64,000 nt of DNA, from the NCBI GenBank assembly GCA_030685015.1, contig JAUXWS010000043.1, forward strand, positions 72,682 through 136,681. The letters are read 5' to 3'. Made by a program: the position numbers and the translations under genes. The notes under the pieces were generated by a model that made no database searches, had not been told where the DNA came from, and saw only the letters and a list, made by a program, of their open reading frames with translations. Shown in pieces: positions 36,090-44,324 of the stretch (within the stretch, counting starts at the first letter, position 1; every line of letters starts with the position of its first letter). This DNA comes from a bacterium (lineage in GTDB: Bacteria; CAIWAD01).

Positions 36090-36865
36090 TCGGCCAAATC
36101 CCGTAATTCCTTCAACCATTGGTGCTGACGCCGGGGCGGGAAGAGCCAGAGGTCTCCGCTGGTGCGCGTCTGTCGAGCGATCACCTCGCGCTGGCGCATC
36201 ATGTCCAGGACAGCCAGGAAGCTGATGATGTGGCGGGGACGGTCCCGCTCCCCGCCTTCCAGACCCGAAAGGGGCATCACCTGCCGTCGCGTGAGCTGCT
36301 CGCGGATGGCGCGAATCTGGTCCTCGACCGTGAGGGGAAAGAGCTCGACATGGTGGTGCCGGGGTCGCTCGGGTCTGGCCACCAGTTCGGCATAACAGCG
36401 GCCCAAGTCGTAGAGCGACACGGCGCGCAGGCTGTCGTCCCGCAGGCCAGGCTCCACCAGATCCATGGCGCTCCATCCGCGCAGCCAGATGGATGCGCCC
36501 CTCTCCTCCAGCCGGCCCAGGCCCTGACTGAGTTCGCGCAGCCGCTGGTAGTCCAACAGGCGCAGGGCCAACTCCCGGCGCGGATCCTCCACCTCGTCCG
36601 CCTCTTCGTCTTCCCGCGGCAAAAGCAGACGCGCCTTGATGTGAAGCAGAGTGGCGGACATCAGGATGTAATCGCCAGCGTCTTCGAGGTCAAGCTCCCC
36701 GATGTCGTTCATCCAATCCTGGTATTGCCGGGTGATGGCGACGATGGGGATGTCCCAGATGTCCAGCTCGTTCTCGCTGATGAGAAAGAGGAGAAGATCG
36801 AGCGGACCCTCGAAATCCTTCAGCTGAAATCGGATGCCGGGTCGCGTGGCTGCCGCGTTGAACAT
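36086..36865 (-). CDS. scpA: Segregation and condensation protein A
   Basis: The kleisin that bridges SMC heads. The 259-residue protein begins with FQLKDFEGPLDLLLFLI and EYNELDIWDIPIVAITRQYQ-like sequence (here ENELDIWDIPIVAITRQYQ), the ScpA signature, followed by DLEDAGDYILMSATLLHIKARLLLP. A C-terminal winged helix (FLAVLDMMRQREVIARQ) contacts SMC. It heads the scpA-scpB-rluB-cmk-plsC run; smc is not in the window. Its upstream promoter shares a 389-nt gap with the divergent microprotein gene. Confidence 0.95.
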   Translation of the reverse strand: MFNAAATRPGIRFQLKDFEGPLDLLLFLISENELDIWDIPIVAITRQYQDWMNDIGELDLEDAGDYILMSATLLHIKARLLLPREDEEADEVEDPRRELALRLLDYQRLRELSQGLGRLEERGASIWLRGWSAMDLVEPGLRDDSLRAVSLYDLGRCYAELVARPERPRHHHVELFPLTVEDQIRAIREQLTRRQVMPLSGLEGGERDRPRHIISFLAVLDMMRQREVIARQTRTSGDLWLFPPRRQHQWLKELRDLAE

Positions 36866-37004
36866 GGGGGCAACTTAGCGATCGAGGGGTAGGCCCGCAT
36901 GGCTCACTTCAACCAACCCCGCTGAACTGCACCAGATGCCTCGGTTGACGAATCCGATTTCCGCATTGCTTGCTTCGGCTATCCGATAGATGAATGGAAA
37001 TTCC

Positions 37005-37020
37005 TGGCACGGATGCTGCA
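37005..37020 (+). promoter_or_regulatory. Sigma54-like promoter upstream of the microprotein gene
   Basis: TGGCACG-GATG-CTGCA differs from the RpoN consensus at one position (CTGC for TTGC). GG (37006-37007) and GC (37018-37019) are 10 nt apart as required. The predicted start is 37031, just before AGGAGG at 37032-37037. The 36866-37004 stretch before it holds no gene; it also contains the unseen scpA promoter on the other strand. Confidence 0.6.
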
Positions 37021-37042
37021 ACTGCCCGGGCAGGAGGTGCTC

Positions 37043-37216
37043 ATGCATGCTTGGTTGCCATGGATCCGCCGCCCGGAGCATGACATGATGGACGATCAGG
37101 GCGCGGTGTGGCTTGACGAGGAGAGGGTTCTGGCGGGGCGGCATATGGTGCTGGCGGCCGGACAGTTGCTGGCCGCCCATGTCCTGGCCTGGACGCTTAT
37201 CATCGCCTTCGTCTGA
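37043..37216 (+). CDS. 57-residue membrane microprotein
   Basis: Starts MHAWLPWIRRPEHDMM with AGGAGG 6 nt upstream, so the start is well supported. A ten-codon longer reading from 37013 would begin before the predicted transcription start. The N-terminal half is charged and contains four Trp in the whole protein; the last 24 residues (from MVLAAGQLL to LIIAFV) form one hydrophobic helix, giving a C-tail-anchored topology. No family is recognised. It stands alone on the plus strand, divergent from scpA and convergent with the metal permease. The sigma54-like promoter right ahead suggests control by an activator and a stress or nutrient signal. Confidence 0.55.
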   Translation: MHAWLPWIRRPEHDMMDDQGAVWLDEERVLAGRHMVLAAGQLLAAHVLAWTLIIAFV

Positions 37217-37254
37217 ACCGACTGCCCGCCACCGATGGCTGGCGACGCTTCCTC

Positions 37255-38505
37255 TCAATCTTCGGGCGCGTCATATCCAGCTTCACGCACGGCCAATCTG
37301 AGCTGAGGAAGCAGCGTGGTGCGGTCCACGCCGATCCGCGGCCAAACCCGGACGCTGCCCGAAGCCAGGTCCACCGACAGGTCGGCCACCAGCCCCGTGT
37401 CGCGCAGGGCCAGATCCACCCGGCCGGCACAATGGGTGCAGGTCATGCCTGCCACGCTTAGACTCAGATCTTCCGCGCTGGGCAGGGCCGCATCCGGCCC
37501 GCCTTGCCGGAAGGTCGCGCCGAGCTTGTCGACGTAGTGCCACGCCAACAGCAGGACCATGGCCAGCCACCCCGCCCCGGTCAACCAGCTGATTTCGTGC
37601 CCATGGGCATGGCTATGGGCGGCGGGCAGGGCCGATCCCGTCCAGAATTCGCCAAGGAGCCAGCCCGCCAACAAGGAGACGCCGGCGATGGATGCGATGT
37701 ACACGGCCAATGAGCGCCAACCCAGGGTGCTGCGCAGCAGGACGAGGGTGACCATGTTGGTGGCTGGTCCAGCCAACAGGAAGACGAGGGCCGCCCCCGG
37801 ATGCAATCCCTTCATCACCAAGGCGGCGGCGATGGGTGTGGCCGCCGTGGCGCAGATATAGACCGGCAAGCCAATGAGCAGCATGGGAAACATGGAGAGC
37901 AAGGGATTGCGGCCCTGCCAGCTGTCCAACCAGCCTTCCGGCAGCAGGACGAGAATGAGGGCGGCGACGGCGAGGCCGATCAGCAGGTTGTTGGCCAGGC
38001 TGCCTGTCAACTCGCGGACATGACGCCAGAAGGCCAGCGGTGCCGTCCGCCAGACGATCCCAGGGGATTCAAGCAGCTGGGGAACGGCTTGCCCGGAAGG
38101 TTGGGCGGTCCGATCCAGGGCCACGCCGGCCACCAGGGCCGTGACGGCCGAAGCGGCAATGCGAAAGAGGGCGAAGAGCGGCCCCAGCAGGCCTTGGGTG
38201 AGAAGGAAGGAATCGGCGCCGATCTGGGGCGCCGCAATAAGAAAACTGACGCTGGCTCCATTGGTGGCCCCCTTGCGCCGCAGTGAGGCCACCACTGGCA
38301 CCACGCTGCAACTGCACAAGGGAAGGGGAATCGCCAGCAGTGTGGCCTTGACCACAGTCCACCAGCCCGGCCGGCCCAGATGGCGCAGCACGGCCCGCTC
38401 CGAGACCAGCACATGCAGGATACCGGCCACGATCAAGCCCAGAAGCAGGAGGGGAGCGATGTCCAGTGACAAGCGCCAAAGCTGATCAAGGAAGACTCTT
38501 GCCAT
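37255..38505 (-). CDS. Metal efflux permease (SO_0444 type) with fused HMA domain
   Basis: 416 residues with about ten predicted transmembrane helices of the ArsP/DUF318 permease fold; landmarks are LPLCSCSVVPVVASLRRKG (a conserved Cys pair in the pore) and LAGPATNMVTLVLLR. A His-rich loop (HSHAHGHE) follows helix nine. The C-terminal 65 residues form a heavy-metal-associated domain with GMTCTHCAGRV. Relatives export Cu or Zn (or organoarsenicals in the wider family). The HMA fusion points to metal ion handling at the inner membrane. The gene stands alone. Confidence 0.85.
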   Translation of the reverse strand: MARVFLDQLWRLSLDIAPLLLLGLIVAGILHVLVSERAVLRHLGRPGWWTVVKATLLAIPLPLCSCSVVPVVASLRRKGATNGASVSFLIAAPQIGADSFLLTQGLLGPLFALFRIAASAVTALVAGVALDRTAQPSGQAVPQLLESPGIVWRTAPLAFWRHVRELTGSLANNLLIGLAVAALILVLLPEGWLDSWQGRNPLLSMFPMLLIGLPVYICATAATPIAAALVMKGLHPGAALVFLLAGPATNMVTLVLLRSTLGWRSLAVYIASIAGVSLLAGWLLGEFWTGSALPAAHSHAHGHEISWLTGAGWLAMVLLLAWHYVDKLGATFRQGGPDAALPSAEDLSLSVAGMTCTHCAGRVDLALRDTGLVADLSVDLASGSVRVWPRIGVDRTTLLPQLRLAVREAGYDAPED

Positions 38506-38584
38506 GGAAACAACGTGTCAATCAGTCGACCCTTTGGCAAGGCGAAGTCGGAGGGATCAAGCGAGGATCTGCCATCGACAGAGC

Positions 38585-39463
38585 TCAGCGGCCCTTGACC
38601 GGAATCCATTCCAGATCGACGCTGCCCATGCCCACTGACAACTGCAAGGAGAGATTGCCCGGCCCCTCGCGCCAATTGGACGAGAACCATGTGTCGCTGC
38701 TGGTTCGCTCCAACCGGTCGAACTCATGGCTGGAGAGGAAATTGTCGTCGTGACGGATCTTGACACCGATGTTTTCGGGAACGCGCAGATCCAGGCTTCC
38801 CATGCCCACATCCAGGGTGACATCCAGACTCTGGCGATATTGTCCGCTGAATTCCAGCACGGCTGATCCCAGTCCGCCGGCGAACTGGAACCGCTTCATG
38901 CGCAAATTGGACAGGCCACGCACCTCCATCGAACCCAATCCCGTGGCCAACTCCACGTTGCGGGCCTCCCCCTGGCATGGCGTCGAGAAGTTCAGTTCAA
39001 CCTCGCTCAACCCCGTTGCGAACTTCAGCTCCTCGATGTTCAAACCTCCAAAATCCGCCTGGCCGGAGCCCAATCCGAACTCAACATCCAGGTTGCAGGG
39101 CAGGTCACGCGACAGGCTGATCGTCCAGGTGTCCTTGAATGTGCCGCCCTTGCGGCTTCCCAGGATGGAGAAACCCTGTCCTTCCCCTTGGCCGGAACTG
39201 ATGTTCAAGCGGCCATCCCCGCCCACCACCGCGTAGTCGATCTTGGGCGCGGATCCACTGGCATGGCTGATGTCCAGCCGCACCATGGGCGGACCTTTGT
39301 GCGTGGTCATGGTCATGGTGGCAGCCCCCACCTGCAGGTTGAGGACCAACCGTTTGGCGCCGTCCGCATTGAACTCCCGCTGCAGGCGCACCTGCTGGGC
39401 CAGCGCCGCTGGCACGGCCAGAGTGGCAAGCACCAGCAGACTCGAGATCATGGCGTTCCACAT
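38585..39463 (-). CDS. Secreted DUF4097/LiaF-like beta-repeat protein
   Basis: 292 residues from ATG 39463 with a signal peptide (SSLLVLATLAVPAALAQ). The mature part is a run of short beta repeats such as NLDVEFGLGSGQADFGGLNIEELKFATGLSEVELNF and VELATGLGSMEVRGLSNLRM, a beta-helix or DUF4097-like fold. No enzyme motif. It is downstream of the outer-membrane protein gene by 16 nt and likely in the ECF sigma operon. Such proteins often sit with ECF sigma/anti-sigma pairs; the envelope role is inferred. Confidence 0.7.
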   Translation of the reverse strand: MWNAMISSLLVLATLAVPAALAQQVRLQREFNADGAKRLVLNLQVGAATMTMTTHKGPPMVRLDISHASGSAPKIDYAVVGGDGRLNISSGQGEGQGFSILGSRKGGTFKDTWTISLSRDLPCNLDVEFGLGSGQADFGGLNIEELKFATGLSEVELNFSTPCQGEARNVELATGLGSMEVRGLSNLRMKRFQFAGGLGSAVLEFSGQYRQSLDVTLDVGMGSLDLRVPENIGVKIRHDDNFLSSHEFDRLERTSSDTWFSSNWREGPGNLSLQLSVGMGSVDLEWIPVKGR

Positions 39464-39479
39464 GATGGTCTCCCCAGCG

Positions 39480-41027
39480 CTAGAATCGGCGCTGAATCCG
39501 GCACAACAGCCTCCAGTCCGCCTCCCCCGAATCGGTGGCGCGGAACAGGGCCAGTCTGAAGTCGTCGTCCTCGTCGGCGATGCCAATGCCAAAATCCGAG
39601 CGGAAACCGGCCTTGGTCATGTCACGGATGCCCCCCGCCACCACTTGACCCAGGTCGGCCATGAGCAGCAAATCGAAGGAAGATAGCGGCCAGATGTTGA
39701 ACAGGTCGCCAGAGAAGCGATTCTCGATGCTGGCCAACACCATGGAGCTGCCGCCGACCAAGGTGGGACTCATCCGATCGAAGGAGTCGTCCTTCCCCAC
39801 AAGATCAATCGACTTGGGCCGGTAGCCAGGCAGGGCATCGGGTCCGCCCAGACGAAAGAGATAATGGGCCGGCAGGCGTCCGGACTGGTTGCCCGCCAGG
39901 ATGCGGCCGCCGAAGTGCTCACGGTGGCGAGCGCCAAAGGGCATTCCAAAGCGGATGTTCGCCAGAATCCGCTCGTAGGCATAGTCGTGGCCACTTCCCT
40001 CGAGGCCACGTTCGTAATTGATGGTCAGCCCCGCGCGCTTGGCCCACGCATCCTCATGCCGCGTTGCCTTCCACATGTACAGATCCAGTCCGACGCGCAC
40101 TCCCTGGTTCTGACTGGTTGGATAACCCGTGCTGTCTGAATACAGATTGAGGCGATAGGGGCTGTCATTGCCGGACCAATTCCACTGGGTGCCGACATCC
40201 AGTGGACCGTAGTGCTCGCGGAAGGCGCCGACATTGACTTGCAAGCGGTCCTTGAAGAGGAAGCTGCCCGTCTCCGCCATGTAGCCACGATTGTCGTAGA
40301 AATCATGGAAGTCCAGCTTCAAGAGCCAACCGGACAGGGAGTTCTCTGTCGAGCTGAGCATCCAGCCATCCTGCGTGTCCGTGTAGCGGTGCATGCCGGC
40401 GGCGAGGTAGAAACGGCCGTTGTGGAGCAGCTTGCGGCGCAGTTTCAGTTTCCATTCTGGCCGCTTGGTGCCGAAGGCCCAGGCCGCGTAACCGTTCAGA
40501 TCGACCAGATCCTTGATGCTGACCGGTCTTCGGCCAGATGGCAACGCGAGACCGATCTGCAAGCCCGCCACCCGGTTGAAGGAGAGATGGAGGTCGGTGT
40601 CTTCGCTCTCCCAAGTGCGGGTCGTTTCTACCTCCGTTTCACTGCTGGAAGAACTCTCACTGGAAAGGGGAACGGATTCCATGGCGAAGGGCGACGACCC
40701 ATCCCGCGCCGCCGATTCAAGGAAATCCCGTTGGGAGATGCGGCCGGTGATCTGGGCAGGGTCATGCAACTCGAGCCCGCCTTGCACCACCACCAGATTG
40801 CCAAGAACCGCTCCTCCCTCCTCGATCCGGCAATCGCCGAACATCACGGCCACATTGCCCCGCACGGTCCCCCAGACGATGAGCTTGCCGCGGTAGACCG
40901 ACAAATCACCATCCAGGGTGTCGCCGGCCTGGACGGTGATGTCCTTGAAGAAATGGCTTTGCGCACCATGGGCGATGGGGGCCAGGGCCGCCACCAGTGC
41001 AACCAGGAAGACCCGGGTCAATCGCAT
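39480..41027 (-). CDS. Outer-membrane protein: bactofilin-like beta-helix plus Omp85-like barrel
   Basis: 515 residues. The signal peptide (LTRVFLVALVAALAPIAHGA) is followed by residues 25-105, a repetitive stretch resembling polymer-forming bactofilin-type beta-helices (GDTLDGDLSVYRGKLIVWGTVRGNVAVMFG, split as repeats). A Ser/Glu linker (PLSSESSSSSETEVE) leads to a C-terminal beta-barrel of about 370 residues with many aromatic strand ends and GGPDALPGYR, a BamA/surface-antigen-like motif, ending in Phe. The ATG at 41027 has GGGAGG upstream; the longer frame overlaps the anti-sigma gene. I know no family with this exact combination. It probably sits in the outer membrane. Confidence 0.7.
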   Translation of the reverse strand: MRLTRVFLVALVAALAPIAHGAQSHFFKDITVQAGDTLDGDLSVYRGKLIVWGTVRGNVAVMFGDCRIEEGGAVLGNLVVVQGGLELHDPAQITGRISQRDFLESAARDGSSPFAMESVPLSSESSSSSETEVETTRTWESEDTDLHLSFNRVAGLQIGLALPSGRRPVSIKDLVDLNGYAAWAFGTKRPEWKLKLRRKLLHNGRFYLAAGMHRYTDTQDGWMLSSTENSLSGWLLKLDFHDFYDNRGYMAETGSFLFKDRLQVNVGAFREHYGPLDVGTQWNWSGNDSPYRLNLYSDSTGYPTSQNQGVRVGLDLYMWKATRHEDAWAKRAGLTINYERGLEGSGHDYAYERILANIRFGMPFGARHREHFGGRILAGNQSGRLPAHYLFRLGGPDALPGYRPKSIDLVGKDDSFDRMSPTLVGGSSMVLASIENRFSGDLFNIWPLSSFDLLLMADLGQVVAGGIRDMTKAGFRSDFGIGIADEDDDFRLALFRATDSGEADWRLLCRIQRRF

Positions 41028-41062
41028 GCCAACCTCCCGCCTGGACTCCAGGATTTCTGCCC

Positions 41063-41956
41063 TTAGCGCCCCATCTCTTGCACCTGCATCTGCTCCGTCT
41101 CCTCCGACAGGACGCCGTGAGCAAGTTGGCGCAGATCCTGGGCAGGATCCTCGACCATCATCTTGATGAAGGACTGTCGGACCATCTCGTTCTGGCGATC
41201 GTCCTGCAGGGCCAAGGCGGCCTCGCGGCGGACCGAGGCCACCGGATCCTGGGTCATGGCGTAGACCAGCACTTGGCAGGACTCCTGCCCTCGGCAGTGC
41301 TTCTCCAACAATTGGATCGCCGTCTGTCGCCGCTGGGGGTCGCGGTCGTTGCGGACGATGTAGCTCAAAGTATTCTGGATGTCCCGGTCCGAGGTCTGCC
41401 CGTTGATCTCGTAGCTGTTCGTCTCGCGCAGCAGGATGCGCACCTGTTGATCGGCATCCACCGCCAGATCCTGGACATCCAGATGCCTCTGGCGGGGCGG
41501 CCGCTGGGAACCGGCCTCGACCACCCCATCCACCCGTTGCAGGAGATCTTCCTGCCCGTCCACCAGGCGGGCCCCGATCTGATCGGTGGGGGCCTGGGGC
41601 AGACCCCGCCCCAGTAGAATCCCAATGAAAAGCGCCGCGGCGGCGACCGGAACCCAGCGCAAGCCTGCCGTCAAGACCTGGCTTGGCCACCAGGGGCGCC
41701 CATCGCGCCGGAGGGCCGGCGAGGCCCGCAATGCGGCCATCACCTGACCGTGGGCCGCCTCCAGATCAGCTTCGCTGGTGGTGGGAGCAGGCAGCAGCAC
41801 CAAATCGGCGTCCAGCGATTGCAGCTCCCGCATTTCCTCGCCCGCCTGTGGGTTCTGCCCAAGCCAGAGTTCAAAGGTGCGCCGCCGGGTCGCGTCCAAG
41901 GATCCGTCCAGAAAAGCGATCCAATCCTGTTCGCAGGGCTGGAATGGCGCGGTCAT
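41063..41956 (-). CDS. Membrane anti-sigma factor with HEAT-like repeats
   Basis: 297 residues. The N-terminal 80 residues look like an anti-sigma domain (CEQDWIAFLDGSLDATRRRTFELWL) but lack the zinc-binding HxxxCxxC. One transmembrane helix lies near 110-125 (VAAAALFIGILLGRGL). The C-terminal part has HEAT-like helical repeats (RQTAIQLLEKHCRGQESCQVLVYAM, then SVRREAALALQDDRQ). It overlaps the sigma gene stop by 4 nt and precedes the outer-membrane protein. It likely holds the sigma factor at the membrane and senses an envelope signal through the repeats. Confidence 0.75.
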   Translation of the reverse strand: MTAPFQPCEQDWIAFLDGSLDATRRRTFELWLGQNPQAGEEMRELQSLDADLVLLPAPTTSEADLEAAHGQVMAALRASPALRRDGRPWWPSQVLTAGLRWVPVAAAALFIGILLGRGLPQAPTDQIGARLVDGQEDLLQRVDGVVEAGSQRPPRQRHLDVQDLAVDADQQVRILLRETNSYEINGQTSDRDIQNTLSYIVRNDRDPQRRQTAIQLLEKHCRGQESCQVLVYAMTQDPVASVRREAALALQDDRQNEMVRQSFIKMMVEDPAQDLRQLAHGVLSEETEQMQVQEMGR

Positions 41957-42567
41957 TGAACTCCATCCTTAAGTTGAGCGCGAATGTGCCGGATCGCCCG
42001 GAAGGCGAGGATCTTGACAGTTCCATCCGGCATGTCGAAGATCTCCGAAATCTCCTTCACCTGCATCCCATGCTGGTAGCGAAGGCAGAAGATCAGTCGC
42101 TGCTTTGCGTTCAAGGTTTCAACCGCCCGCCAGATTTTTTGCAGCCGCTCCGTTTTACCCCGATCCTGTTCCCGCCCGTCCCCGTTCAAGCCGTGCACAT
42201 GGATGGTCCGCTCCAGCCATTCATCATCCTCCTCTCCTCCCTCCAGCGGCGTGGCGTGGAGTTTTTCGCGACGACTCCGCTGGTCATGCCAGGTCAGGCA
42301 GCGGTTCACGGCAATGCGATACAGCCAGGTGTAGAAACTGGATTCCAGGCGGAAGCGCTTGATTCCCAAATAGACACGGATGAAGACCTCTTGGAACACA
42401 TCCGCCGCATCCTCCGGATTCCGGATAAGAGAGCGGATGAGTCCCATGATCCTCCGCTCATAGAGGCGCATCAAGCGCTCAAAGGCGGCGTGGTCCCTTT
42501 CCTGGACCAGACGAATCAGTTCCTGTTCATCCATTTCGCAAGTGATGTCTTCCTGATGGTCAGCCAT
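41953..42567 (-). CDS. ECF-type RNA polymerase sigma factor
   Basis: 204 residues from ATG 42567, region 2 with ERLMRLYERRIMGLIRSLI and EDAADVFQEVFIRVYLGIKRF, region 4 with LNAKQRLIFCLRYQHGMQVKEISEIFDMPDGTVKI. There is a longer open frame starting from a TTG, which has no family likeness. The operon sigma-anti-sigma-outer-membrane protein-DUF4097-like suggests a sigma regulating its own envelope unit. The stop overlaps the anti-sigma start by 4 nt. Autoregulation is inferred from the arrangement. Confidence 0.88.
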   Translation of the reverse strand: MADHQEDITCEMDEQELIRLVQERDHAAFERLMRLYERRIMGLIRSLIRNPEDAADVFQEVFIRVYLGIKRFRLESSFYTWLYRIAVNRCLTWHDQRSRREKLHATPLEGGEEDDEWLERTIHVHGLNGDGREQDRGKTERLQKIWRAVETLNAKQRLIFCLRYQHGMQVKEISEIFDMPDGTVKILAFRAIRHIRAQLKDGVQ

Positions 42568-42677
42568 TGCCGGCCCAAGATCAGGAAATCGCAGGGGCGG
42601 GCCAACCGGGCTCCCTTCCATCCAAAGGCAGCAAGGCGGAGCTGTCGTTGCTGGTCGAGCGCTGCCGCCCAACTTTC

Positions 42678-44195
42678 TCAATCTTGAACGGCCATGGCGT
42701 GAAGGCAGGTCCGCGCCCCATCCTCCAAGCGCAGCAGGTAGACGCCGGAGGGCAGGCGGCGCCCACGCACCAGGCCATTCCAGGCGAAGCGGGGAGTCGC
42801 CGGCTCACACCGCTCCAGGCGCTCGCCGTCCAGCGTCCAGATCTCCATCACCCAGCGTCCATTGAATCGCTGGTTCTCGATGACCAGCAGGTCCTGCCCG
42901 CTCACACCGGGCCTGATCAGCAAAGTGTTGACCAGCCACGCTCCGTGCAGGGTCGTGCCTGGATCGATAGGTGATCCAGGACACCCGGCGGCCATCGAGG
43001 GATCGGCCACCCAATTGCCAGGATCGTCCCCGGCGGCGGCAGCGTCCAGGCGGCGCCAGGGGGCATCTTGGGCCGGCCTCGTCGTCGGCCAGACGGCGGC
43101 ATCCAGGATGAGCCCGTTTGCTCGTTTGAAGGCCATGGACCCTTCACGGGCCAGGACCAGCGAGCCTGGGACGTGCAGGGCGTCCGCGCAGACCGCTTGG
43201 GCGGCGCCGGCCAACAGACGGCCGCGCGGTGGCAGCCATCCCCCCAGGCGCAGGCGGAATCCGCGCCCTTCCAGGAAAAGGCCGTCCAGCAGACAGGGAC
43301 AGCTGTCCGGCAGGGCGACCTGCACCCAGTCCACTCCGTTGGGCTGGACCACCTCGATGAAGGGCTGCCGCCCGGGAGCGGCGGCCCAGAGCAGGGTGTC
43401 CAGCAGGAGGCGCTGGTTGCCGTCCTCGGCCAGGCTGGTTGCCAGGAGGGGATTGCCGCCCGCCAGGGGCATAGGGGGCAATTGGAATGTCCGTTCGCCT
43501 CGAGCAGGCAGGTCGAGCTCATCCAGGCGCAGGCCGGCCTGACAGGGCGGCTGTCCGACCGCCAGCTCCACCATGCCGCGAAATCCCTCGCCACCCGAGG
43601 CGATGAGGTGCAGCCCATCCTCCACCACGCGCGCCCGCAGGTCCAGGCGACGTGGCAACACGCTGTTGGGTTGGCCCGGAGTCCCGCCCACGATTTCAGC
43701 GGCCACCCAGCAGCTGTCGCAGAGGGCGAGCGGACATCTGCGCTCCAGACTGACCGCCTCAGGCAGGGAAGGCCGCGTCAGCACCTCATCCACCAGCGCT
43801 CCCGATCGATTGTAGAGGGAGATCATCTCCGGCGAGGAATTGGACAGGCCGTTGGATCCCAGGGCTCCATTGGGCACGGTGAGCAGCAGGGTGCCCGGTG
43901 TGATCAGATGGTCGTAGGCTCCCGCGTAATCAGCGTCGAGGATGAGAGCCAGGCCACCCGGTGGAAGGATCATGGCGACGCCTCCCACTGCCACGAGGGG
44001 ATCCACGCCCTGGCCGTCGGAGATGGACCAGCCGGCCAGGTCCATCTCCCCCTCGTCATTCCCCAGCAATTCGATGTACTCGTCGCTGTGCTCCGGTCCC
44101 GCCGGATTGTTCATGATCTCGTTCAGCAGGACGGCCCTCCCCTGGCCGACACCGGCCAGCAGGGCGAACATGGATAGAGGCAGGGAATGGCGCAT
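42678..44195 (-). CDS. Secreted lamin-tail-domain protein with sorting-like C-terminus
   Basis: 505 residues from ATG 44195, with signal peptide (SLPLSMFALLAGVGQGRA). Residues 20-150 form a lamin-tail domain (VLLNEIMNNPAGPEHSDEYIELLGNDEGEMDLAGWSISD region). Middle modules are beta-sandwiches with Cys pairs. The end (NGLVRGRRLPSGVYLLRLEDG) resembles the FlgD/type IX-like sorting domains seen in the metalloprotease. Lamin-tail domains in secreted bacterial proteins occur in nucleases and surface proteins; no nuclease motif is visible here. It lies directly upstream of the ECF sigma gene but may have its own promoter. Confidence 0.72.
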   Translation of the reverse strand: MRHSLPLSMFALLAGVGQGRAVLLNEIMNNPAGPEHSDEYIELLGNDEGEMDLAGWSISDGQGVDPLVAVGGVAMILPPGGLALILDADYAGAYDHLITPGTLLLTVPNGALGSNGLSNSSPEMISLYNRSGALVDEVLTRPSLPEAVSLERRCPLALCDSCWVAAEIVGGTPGQPNSVLPRRLDLRARVVEDGLHLIASGGEGFRGMVELAVGQPPCQAGLRLDELDLPARGERTFQLPPMPLAGGNPLLATSLAEDGNQRLLLDTLLWAAAPGRQPFIEVVQPNGVDWVQVALPDSCPCLLDGLFLEGRGFRLRLGGWLPPRGRLLAGAAQAVCADALHVPGSLVLAREGSMAFKRANGLILDAAVWPTTRPAQDAPWRRLDAAAAGDDPGNWVADPSMAAGCPGSPIDPGTTLHGAWLVNTLLIRPGVSGQDLLVIENQRFNGRWVMEIWTLDGERLERCEPATPRFAWNGLVRGRRLPSGVYLLRLEDGARTCLHAMAVQD

Positions 44196-44324
44196 GACCG
44201 CTCTCCGGTTTCCTTGCCCCCTTCTACCGTCGATCCGCGCCGGCGACCTCCCGTCGCGCGGCACCAGGGCGCAAATTCTCCTCGCGTGTCAAGGAAGTGG
44301 ATCGGATGGGCGGGGAAGGTCGGG

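Noticed and set aside
36875-37258. 127-codon minus-strand frame opposite the microprotein
   Set aside because: No ribosome binding site, no motif, and it overlaps the microprotein that has a strong site and a sigma54-like promoter.
42568-42681. 38-residue N-terminal extension of the ECF sigma factor from a TTG start
   Set aside because: Extension has no family-like sequence; ATG 42567 gives the normal length.
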